In this document: in pieces, positions 33,759 to 44,620 of the stretch
Position numbering within the stretch: position 1 is the stretch's first letter
Layout of the letters: every line of letters begins with the position of its first letter
Assembly: GCA_963556145.1 (NCBI GenBank)
Contig: OY744466.1
Span: forward strand, 2,232,001-2,296,000
Source: Hygrocybe punicea
Lineage: Eukaryota; Basidiomycota; Agaricomycetes; Agaricales; Hygrophoraceae
DNA length: 64,000 nt
Direction: 5' to 3'
Made by a program: the position numbers and the translations under genes
Notes under the pieces: model-generated
What the model was told of the DNA's origin: nothing
The model's input: only the letters and a program-made list of their open reading frames with translations
The model's database searches: none

Positions 33759-34386
33759 CACCGCTCCCATCCATTCCCATTCCTATATCATCGATTCTGC
33801 TCGATTCTGGTCTTTTCTATCAATTCTGCTCCGGATTCCGCCTCCGGAATCGTTCCTACTCAAGATGCAATGTCCCTAATGACCCAGAATCAGTACGTAT
33901 ATAGTTGTATATCATATATCTTTGTTTCCCGTCTCCTAGTACATAGCACCAACCTCCTGTTTCACTCTCCTCCTCACCCCCTATCATTTACAGCCTTCGA
34001 TTGTAGTACATAGTTACTACAACACAGGATCCCTCACAGTAGTATAAAAGTAGCACATTTATACTACAAAACGATATAGAAATACCGACACCCAGACATA
34101 TAGAAATACAGGTTATTACAGTGCACTTCAGTTCTATTTCTTAGTCCACTCTTTGCATTGTCTACACCGCTCTTCATCCTTTCCCCACACTCACCCTCTG
34201 ATTCCAGAACACCTGGATTCGGGTTGGATTGACTAGACCTCTCAAAAGAAACTAAATTCCTCAGATCACTTCTTAGCTGATCACCCTTTCCATAGATTCC
34301 CAATCTGGGTCTACAACAGAACTCGCCGTCACAACGATGTTTACCGCAACCTGGAACGAGTCGAAGAGTATTTGACCAAGGGGGAG
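33759..34386 (+). other. copia-1 3' non-coding tail and polypurine tract
   Basis: Non-coding element sequence between the pol stop and the 3' LTR. It includes a short inverted repeat (GTAGTATAAA ... TTTATACTAC at 34039-34068). AAGGGGGAG (34378-34386), just before the LTR, is the polypurine tract that primes plus-strand synthesis. A diverged inverted copy of 33730-34335 sits at about 43425-44015. Confidence 0.65.
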
Positions 34387-34622
34387 TGTTGGGAATAGTG
34401 GCCGAATAGTCACAGAAAGGATTAGTAATCCATATCACGTGACCCCAGAACTCAAACCCACCTGTCCGATGAATAATGCTGAAGCGCAGCATGTATTCTA
34501 CTCACCACAACTTCTAGTAGATTTAGCTAGTAGTATAAAAGTCCTCTCAGAGAGAGGCAAATATAATTCATTCCACATAAAATAACTTAGCGGTCAACAA
34601 CCACTGCAACTATATATTCCAA
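34387..34622 (+). repeat. copia-1 3' LTR
   Basis: Begins TGTTGGGAATAG directly after the polypurine tract and carries a TATA box (TATAAAA, 34534-34540). The right end is near TATTCCAATA at about 34622, a decayed complement of the left end. A related, more diverged LTR lies at 61562-61763. Confidence 0.65.
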
Positions 34623-34808
34623 TATGACAGATGAAGGGAATGATTGAATGATAAGTATGATACTTCAGGGAGTTGAAAGAGGTGTGCAAGGCCAGTCGAG
34701 GGCAGCCACAGGTTGCAAGAGCTGTCCAGAGTCCAAATGGCTATAATTCCATCGACCAGCTCAAGGGGTAAGCGCAAAGCTTTTGCAATTGTCACCGGAC
34801 AACGATGG
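34623..34808. other. Flanking DNA between two retroelements
   Basis: A 186-bp stretch between the copia-1 LTR and the copia-2-type LTR start. A short open minus frame exists, but nothing recognisable. Confidence 0.3.
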
Positions 34809-34877
34809 TGTAGAACTAAGTAGAGACAATGCTATCTCAGTGCAAGAACGATATGCAGCTAGTATATTCAATGTTAC
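34809..34877 (-). repeat. copia-2-type LTR fragment
   Basis: TGTAGAACTAAGTAGAGACA through AATGTTAC matches the first 69 bp (plus-strand view) of the copia-2 LTR at 47939-48273 with few changes. It is cut by the gypsy-1 5' LTR. The last bases GTTAC are the natural candidate target site. It is the best candidate for the left (3') LTR of copia-2. Confidence 0.75.
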
Positions 34878-35095
34878 TGTCATGAAAATACGTCACCCCC
34901 ATACATTTTTCCTCAGATACCACTTATTTTCATGACGATCTTTGACAGGTTGTCAGATAAACCCTTACGATTCACACACTCTGTGGAGCAGGGGAAAAGC
35001 TTTTACATTTACAAGCCCCTTAAAGGGGTGGGACCGGACCGGACTACAACTACAACTCCCCGAAAGGGAGTACGACTGTTACGATCAAGAAGTAT

Positions 35096-35704
35096 CTACT
35101 CATCTACAAGATACTCCTCCTTAATTACCTCCTGGAGGATGGCATCTTCAACGAGGTTACGAACCTGGTCTTCCAACGCCCGTTCGATCGCTGCACGACA
35201 ATTACGCCTAAACGTGTCAGCGATGCCGAAGGGAAGACGAGGCTGGAACTCACGCAGCCCAAAGGGCGCCCCGGTGTCCACATAGGCATCCCGGGGCCAG
35301 AAGTCCTCGTCAGAGTCGGACCCCCAGGAAACCTTCGTCGCGAGCGATGGCATCGAATCCTTGGACGAGTAATTTGAGGGCGGGAATGCATCATCCAATG
35401 CTATCATAAAGAACCATCAGAACAATAACCAAACACCCCAAGAAAGACAGAACTTACTGAATGGGTCGGCCAGAAGCTCGCACAGAAGCCTCTTGTTGCG
35501 CGCAACAAGGTGGCAACATTCCATACGATGTTTGGCCTTCCCGCAAGCGAAACAACGACCAGTAGCCCAATACAAATCCCAATCAGAGTCGGAGAGGCGG
35601 CGGGCGAAGTCGTGCATAATACAATTAACCGCGACAAGGTGGGACGGGTTAAAGAGGGCAGAACGTTTGAAGAATATGAGATGATGGCACGAGTGGGGAA
35701 ACAT
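35096..35704 (-). CDS. LTR-encoded Zn-knuckle-like protein
   Basis: Two exons (35704-35458 and 35400-35096), joined across a GTAAGT...GATAG intron, give 183 residues. The centre has CFACGKAKHRMECC, a CxxC...H...C cluster resembling a zinc knuckle. The second exon is acidic then amphipathic (VSWGSDSDEDFW, LPFGIADTFRRNCRAAIERALEDQV). A TATA box on the same strand (35749-35743) sits 39 bp before the ATG. The solo LTR carries the paralogue at 46285-46886 with the same exon structure, so the gene is a stable part of this LTR. Function unknown. Confidence 0.6.
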
Positions 35705-35934
35705 CGCATTGATGAGAGATGGGACGAAGGATCCAACCACACTTTATACCGAACAGAGGCCCACTCCCGATCAGGAAGGAACCTCTACCACTTCATCAAC
35801 GAACCCGTGAGAACGGCACGTGACCGGAGGTTGAAACCCCCGACTCTCACAAAACACCACAAACCACTCCCATCACTCACACCGGGACAATAAGACACCC
35901 ACTTTCACTACCCACGCACAAACTCCCTCCAATC

Positions 35935-36342
35935 ATGACCCAATCCGTTATCGCCGCCATCATTGCCGTCATCATCGTATACACATTCATTCTCATCGCG
36001 ATATGCCGGGGGGTGCAACGAATCCCCATCACCGCCGATCCCAAGATCCCCCTATCAACGTTCGAAGCGTTCCGACCCCCCACGATCCGCAGCAATGACA
36101 CGTCACATGGCAACGAATCCTTGCACGAAGAACTAGACAGCCGTGGTGACACGTACCCGGATGCTTATGGATCTGGTGACGAATCCGCACGCCAGCCCGG
36201 CATGATCACAAATCACCTCAATGCCGGGGGAGACGTAGACCCACCAACACGACGGAGCGAGTCGCCTTTACGACGCGTCACTGGTACTGTGGAAGGGGAG
36301 GAATGGTATAAAAGACATCGTGCTACATGTAGTCTACCCTAA
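35935..36342 (+). CDS. LTR-encoded small membrane protein
   Basis: 135 residues from ATG at 35935. An N-terminal hydrophobic helix (VIAAIIAVIIVYTFILIAIC) is followed by the conserved PKIPLSTFEAFRPPTIRSND and a hydrophilic tail rich in Asp/Gly/Arg, ending near EEWYKRHRATC. The solo LTR carries a paralogue at 45629-46057. It is divergent from the Zn-knuckle-like gene, with a shared 230-bp promoter interval. Likely a type III or N-anchored membrane protein; role unknown. Confidence 0.6.
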   Translation: MTQSVIAAIIAVIIVYTFILIAICRGVQRIPITADPKIPLSTFEAFRPPTIRSNDTSHGNESLHEELDSRGDTYPDAYGSGDESARQPGMITNHLNAGGDVDPPTRRSESPLRRVTGTVEGEEWYKRHRATCSLP

Positions 36343-37781
36343 CTTTGACCTCTTGTATTTCTCCTAGCAGTTGTACTAGATGTAACAAACTTCACCCAAC
36401 TCCATCGCTCAAACCTTATCCCTGAGACCCTACCTCTACGAACCATACCATCATTCTCATAAAGAGACCCTCGAACATAAAACCCTACTACCGCCAACAT
36501 TGTGCAACCGTTTGACCCTCCGATCCATTACACGACCGCTAGTCGTGACATTAGGCCAAAGTTTTATTCAAACCCTTGCATATGTCTGCTTCATCCATTA
36601 CGACACAGTTTGCCTCTGGACTGCGGAAACCAGCCAGCGGCTCTCACTCCCTTACCCCCGACAAACCCGCCCACGACATACGAAGAACGGCCCGAGAAGA
36701 AACCAGACACCTTTCAGAGCGGTTCCCAACCGGAGGTACCATGATACCAGAAAGACCCAAGACACCAGTCCAAACCCGTTGGACAAGTACCGGCCTGCCG
36801 GAAAGACCCAGAACACCAACGGAGACCACAACCCGCGCCTGGACAAGCACAGACCTGCTGAAGTTTGCGCTCACACCAGAGAGCCCTGACCCTACTGAAG
36901 ACCCCGGTGGGGGGCGGCCCCGCTGGAGTCTTACCAAGAACCAGGGGACACTGAAGAACCAGGAGGCCTGTTCATCAAGAGATGGGTCCACTATAGCGAC
37001 GATGAAGACCAAGAGAAGAAAGATGAAAGGGAAGGATCGGACCAGGAGAAAGGAAAGGGACCGGCCGAACCAGAACCCAGAGACGAGAAGGAGCCACCCA
37101 GAGAACCACCAGAGGAGGAACCACCTAAGGGAAGTCCCCCAGGCGGCAGACCTCCGTACTGGTGGCACAGCGAAGACGAACCACCGAGGGAACCTCCAGG
37201 AGGGGGACCACCGAGGGAACCTCCAGGAGGGGGACCACCTGGAGGAGACCCCCCAGGCAGAGGACCTCCAGGCTGGGGACCCCCCGGAGGAGGACCACCA
37301 CCCGGAGGAGGACCACCAGTGGGGGGACCAATCCACTACCACGCTGCTCCAGCACCAACCCCCAAGTTCCCAAAACCAACTGCACCTGGACCATTCACAG
37401 GAGACCGATCGCAATGGACATCATTTGTCATAAAGGCGCACATCTACTTTTCACACTTCCCGGAGTACTTCGCATGGGAACAAAACAAATGTGTCTACCT
37501 CCTGAGCTGGTTCAGAGGGGAGGCCCCAGGGACTTGGGCCACGAACATCCTCAAGACCATGAGCAGACCATTCCCCAGTCCCTTCATCAGTCATTTCGAT
37601 CAACTTCTCGACCGCGCCGCCGAGCTATGGGGACCGATCAACGAAGAACAAGATGCCTGAAACACTCTCAAACAAATTAAACAGACATCCACCATGGCTG
37701 AATACCACACCAAGTTCATCAACTTGGCAACCCAGAGTGGATACAATGAACCGGCCCTAGTACAGATCTTCTACAAGGGCC

Positions 37782-37982
37782 TAGTGTTGCCTAAAACCGG
37801 TCGACCAGGAAAAGCTGATCCTGGTCCTGAACTTTTGATGCACAACCAGGGGTTTCCTAGGCTCTTATTCTGTAGCTGTGGACCAGGGCTACAAAATAAG
37901 AGCCTAGGAAACCCCTGGTTGTGCATCAAAAGTTCAGGACCGGGATCAGCTTTTCCTGGTCGACCGGTTTTAGGCAACACTA
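37782..37982. mobile_element. 201-bp foldback hAT-like MITE
   Basis: A near-perfect palindrome beginning TAGTGTTGCCTAAAACCGG and ending CCGGTTTTAGGCAACACTA, flanked by a perfect 8-bp target duplication CAAGGGCC (37774-37781, 37983-37990). Removing it with one duplication restores the gag codons FYKGLKE. The first ten bases equal those of the hAT-like family II elements at 43146 and 49633. Confidence 0.92.
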
Positions 37983-38890
37983 CAAGGGCCTGAAAGAGCA
38001 TCAAGAACTTGATGGTAACCATCGTCAAGCCGACCACAGTCAACACGATGTTGGCTGTCTGCCTAGAATTCGAGACCCGAATCTGCGATAGGCAAGCCGA
38101 ACGAAAGGAGTTCGAACGAACAACTCCGAAGAAAGAACCCGAACAGTTCAAACCAAAAGAGACGAAAGGAGGACCTGATCCCAAGGGGGAAATGGTAAAA
38201 ACCGGACATCTCACCAAAGAAGAAAGAACCAAACGATTGCGCGAGGGGAGGTGCTTTCAATGCAACCGCCTCGGGCACATGAGCAAGAACTGCCCAGACA
38301 GGAAGGCCAAGGCCAAGACAGCCAGAGCCAAAGAAGACCACAAAACAACGAAACCAGAGGAGGATTTTCCTCAAACCTGAACAAAGAACCCACGATTGTT
38401 CAGGAACCAATCCAGAAAGTTAGCAGCGTGTATCATAGCGATCTTAACCCCCACTCAAAACAAATATATTTTACTGTTGAATTGACTGGGGAAAAGAAAC
38501 CTACGAGCACACTAGCTATGCTGGATAGTGGGGCAACCAACGTCTTCATGTCTCCAAGAGTCGTCAAAAAAAACAACCTACCAATGAGGAAACTACGAAA
38601 ACCACTCGAACTAAACAACATCGATGACTTGCCCAACATCTCAGGAGACATCACACATTACACCGAAGTCGACATGCGAATCAAAGATCATTTAGAGACA
38701 ACACGGTTCTACATTGCCGACATCAGATCTGATGACATAATACTCGGCATCAACTGGCTATGGACACACAACCCACAGTTGAATTTCGAGAAGGAAACAA
38801 TCACATTCCCACGATCCACAGAGAGATGTCAACGAAGAAACTGTGAGCCGAAGACAACAACAACAACCCAGCAGATCTCAGCCACACAGC

Positions 38891-39809
38891 TAGGGATGAC
38901 CACGGGTCTTGAACGGGTCGGCTCGGCTGACACCGCACCCGTACCCGTGAACACCTTACCCGGGGCGGTTTTGACCCGCACCGCACCCGAACATCCACGG
39001 GTCACGATGGTACACCTTACCTGTGGTGTACCGTTGCGTCCCGCCGTCCACCACAGCCCCTGTTCCGCTCTGCAACCTCGCAGATGCAGCGCCGGCGTCA
39101 ATTGACGCGACGTGCTTGTCCGCAAGGTGATCAACATGGGGAACGAGGGGGGCATGTGCCGTCGGACACGTTGTAGCGCGTCTGCGAGGTGGACAAGAGG
39201 GGGACGAGAGGGGGACGCGTTGCCGTCGTCGCTGTTGTGTGTCCGCAAGGTGGACGAAGGGGGACGCGTCGTTGTTGCGTGTCCACGAGGTGGACGAGAG
39301 GGGGTGCGTCGTTGTTGTTGCTTGTCCGCGAGGTGGACGAGAGGGGCACGCGTAGTTGTTGTTGCATGTCCGCGAGGTGGATGAGAGGGCAACTTGTTGT
39401 TGTTGTTGCGTGTCCGCGAGGTGGACGAGAGGGCGACGCGTTGTTGTCGTTGCGTGCTGTTGCCCCATGCTGTTGTTGTTGTTGTCATAGCGTAGTTAGC
39501 TACAGTTCATTACTTGATCAGAAATTGAGACTTACCTAGGCTGGGAAGTGGGAGCACCACCCCCTGGCCGCTTCCCTGCTCCTTCCTTTGACTGTTCCGG
39601 TCAGTCGTCTGGTCGCCGCGCGCTTGCTCGCCCTTGGTCGTAGCCGTCGAGGTGGTTGTGGTGGTTGTGTGATGAACCCGTGACACACCGCCAAACCGTG
39701 GGTACAGGTCATGGTATGGTCACGGGTGACAAAACCAAACACCCTACCCGTACCCGCGCAACCCGTTTTGGTAATACCGCGGGTTGACCCAAACCCGTGG
39801 TCATCCCTA
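38891..39809. mobile_element. Non-autonomous hAT-like element, family I, copy 2
   Basis: 919 bp, about 95% identical by eye to 2279-3209, with the same TIRs. The perfect 8-bp target duplication is CACACAGC (38883-38890 and 39810-39817). It sits in gypsy-1 between protease and RT; excision at the duplication restores a continuous ATQLEETE reading. No transposase frame. Confidence 0.93.
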
Positions 39810-42800
39810 CACACAGCTAGAAGAAACCGAGACGGAAATCAAACTAGAGCTGGAGATGGAGCCGGAGGACTTTCAGAGTATCCACAAAGAGATCAAGGCA
39901 GGGCGAACACTATCCTCAATCCTTGCAGAAGCAACTATGATAAAAGAAGGAGAAAAGACAATCGAGGAACTAGTCCCCAGAGAGTTCCAGGACTTCCGAG
40001 ATGTCTTTTCAAAAGAGGAATCTGAACGGATGCCCAGATGGAAGCCATACGATCTCTCAATAGATCTAGAGCCAGACACCGAACCACCCCGATCGAAACT
40101 CTACCCAATATCCCTGAAGGAATGAACAACCCTGCGAGAATGGCTAGATGAACAATTAGCCAAAGGATACATCCGAGAGTCCCACTCTGAATACGCAGCA
40201 CCATTCTTTTTCGTGAAGAAAAAAGATGGAACCCTTCAACCGGTTCAAGACTACTGAAAGCTAAATGAGAAGACTATCAAGAACCGATACCCCCTACCAT
40301 TGTCACAGCAACTTCTTGACCGGATGGCAGAAGCCGAAATATTTGCATGTGTAGCTGCTATGTATTCGCTTTCCATCATCAATAATGAGACTATATCTTG
40401 CTTTTTACAACTCCAGGATATGGCCCCCCCATTTAAGATGAATGCATAGCCATTGATGGCATGCTGATCTTCCGCCATACTTCCATTTGCGTCAGCATAG
40501 CCTATCAGACTGTTTTTGGTGTTACCGTAGGACAACCAAAGGTGAGTGGTTCCAGCGAGATACCGGAGAACACGCTTAGCAGCCTCCCAATGCACTGGGC
40601 CAGGGTTCTTGGAGAATCTGGATAGTGTCGTCATGGCGAAAGCAATATCTGGGCGTGTACCGAGACATGCCCACATCAAGGATCCGACGGCCTCAAGGTA
40701 CAGGACATCGCAGCCAATGTAACTTGCCCAAATCCGAAATTTCAATGAATCTATGTATACCGGCCTTCATGTCGTTGATGAGTTGAATGGAGTTTCCCAC
40801 GATGGTGCAATCATCCACATGGACAGCTATTATTGTGAGTTCATTGTCAACTCTGAGTATGAACATGGCTTGATCGACTTCGCAGCGTTTGAATCCAAGG
40901 TTATCAACTAGGATACAAACAAGCTTTTGGTACCAATGACGGCCACTCTGCTTCAGTCCGTACAACATCTTGTTTAGGTGACAGACTTTCCCAATGGAGT
41001 TGAGTGCATGGTGGCCTGGTGGTTGTTTCATATATATGATTTCGTCACTGCTGAGCTCTCCATTAAGATACGCTCCTTTGATGTCGATTTGATGCATTTC
41101 CAGGTCTAATTGGGCACCTATGGCTAGTATCATATGAACGGAGGTGAGCTTGGCGACGGGTGCATAAGTATCGAAATAATCTACCCTGGTAACTTGCGAA
41201 AAACCTTGAGTGACCAAGTGGGCTTTGTGTCAAACCATAATGCTGGCAGCATCCTTTTTTGTGCAAAAGACCCACTTTGACCCAACAATGTTTGCTCCTT
41301 CAGGTTTGTCCACTAAATCCCAGGTTCCCACTTTCCGAAGTGTCTCAAGCTCCTCATGGATCCCCTTCTCCCAGAGCAACCAATCCGGTTGATGTTTAGC
41401 CTTGCTCAAAGTACGTGATTCAATTGCCTCAGCGTCGCCAGTTTCCAACACCAGTGAATACTCCTCAGGGCATTCATCCATGGTCAACAGCGTCCATTCA
41501 TCGTCTGTGTTACCTTTATCAATTTCTAGCTCTGGACCTACATTCGGTAGTTGCACGCCGGTGGTTATTAGAGGGTTGGCTGGTTTGTTAGATATCCGTC
41601 CCTTGCCGGTAGCGAGGTTGGTGACTCGCTGACTAGGTTTCTTGACACACCTGGAGCCTTTGGGTAGGATGTTGTCTGGATCAACTTCATTCCTTCATTG
41701 TCTTTGAGGGATGGCAGGCTGGGCTGCAGGCATTCTGGGGGCAATAATAGGCTGGGTGTCAGTGGAGGTAGCGTCAGTGGAGGTAGCATCTTGCAAATCC
41801 TCGACTGGTGGGACCTGAGGTTGACGGTTGTCTTCAGGTGCCGGTACATTTCCTTGGGCACTCCTTCCTGCTCAAAAGTCCAGTCCTCACCCTCAAGACG
41901 CTCAATCAGTTCTTGGTCGTTTCTCGTGTAGATGTTACGTTCAACAGACACTGTCTTGGAGTCCGGCCAATAGATCCTAGTGCCTTTGCTGTTGTCATCA
42001 AAACCCGGGCAGACTCGGCCTCCAAGTTTGTCGCCCTTTTCGACTTGAATCCACACCTTTTCTCCCCATTCGTGTACAGCAATGTTGGGCTTACTACCGG
42101 TGGCAGCTTTGAAAGGTGTCATGTCATTCAGGGCCCTCGTCAGGGTCTGGTTCATCAGCCAAATGGCATGATGGGCCGCTTCTCCCCACAATGACCTCGG
42201 TAGTCCACTTGCGTGGAGCATGGCATGGATGTGTTCGATTAGGGTGCAGTTGAAACACTCAGAGACCCCAGCATGCTGTGGGGTATCATGGACATTCGGT
42301 TTCTGGTGAGTACCATTTTTTTGCAGGTGGACAGTGAACGCTTTGCTAGTGTACTCTCCTCCTCGATTGGAGTTGAAAACTACAACTCCTTTCCCAAACT
42401 GCATGAGGAGACGGGCCTCAAATTCCTTGTAGGCCTGGAGGGTTTCACCTTTGTTCCTCATCAGTGTTATGCCAGTGAGTCGCGTTTTATCGTCTATGAA
42501 ACTGACATAGTAACGCCGGCCATGGAGTGTAGCGATGGGGGCTGGTCCCCACACATCACTGTGCACTTCCCTGCCCAGCTTGCTTGCTCTATTGCCTTCC
42601 CTCAGCTTAGGAACCGGTTTCTGCATGGCCTTCACATAAATGCAAGACTCGCAGAAGGTGGGGGAATCAGCAGATTCGTCAAGCCACACACTGGTGATGA
42701 AGCCCTTGCTGACCATGCATTTAGCAGTATCGGGGGCAATGTGTCCCATGCAGCGGTGGAGTTGATCGTGGGTGATGGTTTCCAGTGTGTTCACCACTTC

Positions 42801-43424
42801 ATCCTCACTGATAATGCGATAAAGGCCACTAGGATCCTTTGGGATGCAGCCTACAACATTTCCATCCAGCGCTCTGATTGTACAGGCAGCATTTGCAAAA
42901 TGCATGTCGAAACCCAAGTCGTCAAGTTTGCCGATTGATACAAGAGGGTACCCAACCTCGGGCGAGTATAGGACCTCATGGAGTTTGAGTTTCAATGGGT
43001 TGGCTCTGTTTGGCAGGGGAATTGTAAGTTCACCCACTTCAGCCACACTGAACTTTTGCTTGTTGGCAGCTCAGAAAGTCTTGGGAGGGATTATCGTTAG
43101 GTTTGCGAGAGCGCCTCGATATGGTGAGATGTGTTTCATGCAGCCTAGTGTTGCCGTAGTCCAGTTCGGAACCGATCCGAACCCAGTTCAAACCCCGAAC
43201 TGAACCCTAAGTTCAGTCTAAGTTCAGCACTTTGGCTGAACTGCACTGTGGGTCCGGTGCAGGGTTCCGGGCCCTTCAGAAATTTCTGAACAGCTTGGAA
43301 CCAGGTTCAAACCGTGAACTTATTGTATGTAGATACTGCAATATTCAATTTTTGTGTTAATTTTTGTGTATGTACTCGCGAGAACTTGGGTCATGTGACC
43401 TTAAACATACACGTGAATCCATAC

Positions 43425-44015
43425 GGATTCGATGTGATGGCAAGTTCTGTTGTAGACCCAGAATAGGAATCTACTGTAAGGGTGATCAGCTAAGAAGTGA
43501 TCAGAGGAGTAAAATGTTTCTATGTAGTCTAGTCAATCCAACCCGAATCCAGGGGTTCTGGATCAGAGGGGAAGTGAAGGGAGTGGAGTACGAAGACTAA
43601 TATGGGTGATACGAATAGTGGACTAAGAAATAGAACTGAAGAGGAGTGATAACCTGTAATATGATGGGATGTAATATTATAGGATGTGATATGATCATGT
43701 GCTGTAGTAACTATGTACTACAACCGAAGGCTGTAACTGATAGGGGTAGTGGAGTGGAGGAATGGTGGAGTGGTGCTATGTACTAAGTAACGGGAAACGA
43801 AGATATATCATATGTAACTATATACGTAGTGATTCCGGGTCGTTAGAGACACTGCATCTTGAGTATGAATGATTCCGGAGGGGGATCCGGAGTGGAATCA
43901 ATGGAGAGGACCGAAATCGGGCGGAATTGATGATACATGAATGGGAATGGACAGGGACGATGTGGGACATGAAGAGGATTCGGGTCCAGATGGCTCGGAG
44001 CCTCTACATCGACTC
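43425..44015 (-). repeat. Inverted copia-1 tail fragment
   Basis: Diverged reverse-complement copy of 33730-34335, the 3' non-coding tail of copia-1. For example GTTCTGTTGTAGACCCAGA and GGGTGATCAGCTAAGAAGTG both recur. It lies wholly inside hAT-like family II copy 1 and lacks a full LTR. Confidence 0.75.
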
Positions 44016-44384
44016 AACAACAACATCAATGAACGATAACGGTAAGTAAATAATTTATTTCTTACTTTACTAACATTTTCTTACACAAAGAAGCCCCCCA
44101 CAGCCCACGCCCATGCCCACGCCCTGCCCGCACCCATTCCAAAACCACACCCACGCCAACACCATGCCCACGCCCACACCATGCCCACGATGGGAACTAG
44201 GGACCATAGCGAGAACAGCGGGGAGTGGTGCGCCCACCCCCACTGCTAAGATATGTCGCCTCTTATCTTTTATTTGTCACTTATTTATCTATACTTGCCC
44301 CTCACAACTCCATGACACCCGCGAGCGTGGACATGGCAGCAGCCCCACGGCAACCCCAGCAGCAGTGGCAGCAGCCATGGCTGC

Positions 44385-44433
44385 AATGAAAATGGCAGTG
44401 GCAACAATGGCAGCAGCAATGGCAGCATCAGCT

Positions 44434-44469
<36 letters not shown>

Positions 44470-44474
44470 CAGCT

Positions 44475-44505
<31 letters not shown>

Positions 44506-44620
44506 CGCAGCTACAGCAGCAGCAGCGTTGACAGCAGCGGCAGCAGCGATGGTGACAGCAGAAGCAGTGACGGCGGCAAGGGCAGCAGTTGCAACAACGG
44601 CGCCAGCAGCGATGCAGCAC
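44385..44620 (+). repeat. CAG/GCA trinucleotide array
   Basis: Nearly continuous (GCA)n/(CAG)n with interspersed variants inside hAT-like family II copy 1. It produces poly-Ala, poly-Gln or poly-Leu open frames in several registers, none convincing as a gene. Position-equivalent to the array at 50080-50600 in copy 2. Confidence 0.85.

Larger units (their letters stand above)
34878..36550 (+). repeat. gypsy-1 5' LTR (1673 bp, gene-bearing)
   Basis: Starts TGTCATGAAAATACG and ends TAGTCGTGACA, so it has TG...CA ends. The left tip contains an 11-bp inverted repeat (GTCATGAAAAT ... ATTTTCATGAC). A solo copy in opposite orientation lies at 45462-47072 with a perfect target duplication, which confirms the ends. 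The unusual length is explained by two divergent genes inside it. Confidence 0.85.
36551..40345 (+). pseudogene. Ty3/gypsy gag-pol, truncated (gypsy-1)
   Basis: Gag: a Pro/Gly-rich acidic head, then PFTGDRSQWTSFVIKAHIYF (about 37391-37450) and YKGLKE, split by a 201-bp MITE. The zinc knuckle is CFQCNRLGHMSKNC (about 38250). The protease has AMLDSGATNVFMS (about 38517). The reverse transcriptase start is REFQDFRDVFSKEE to [14 protein letters not shown] to NRYPLPL, split from the protease by a hAT-like element at 38891-39809. Stops occur at 37658, 40122 and 40256, the last consistent with CGA to TGA. A frameshift lies near 37999. Homology ends at about 40345, before the RT catalytic motif, at a fusion with copia-2. 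RNase H, integrase and the 3' LTR are absent. Confidence 0.85.

Noticed and set aside
34064..34492. 142-residue minus-strand frame over the copia-1 tail and LTR
   Set aside because: It crosses the polypurine tract and LTR boundary and is non-coding element sequence.
36644..37414. 256-residue Trp/Ser-rich minus-strand frame
   Set aside because: It is the antisense shadow of the Pro/Gly-rich gypsy gag.
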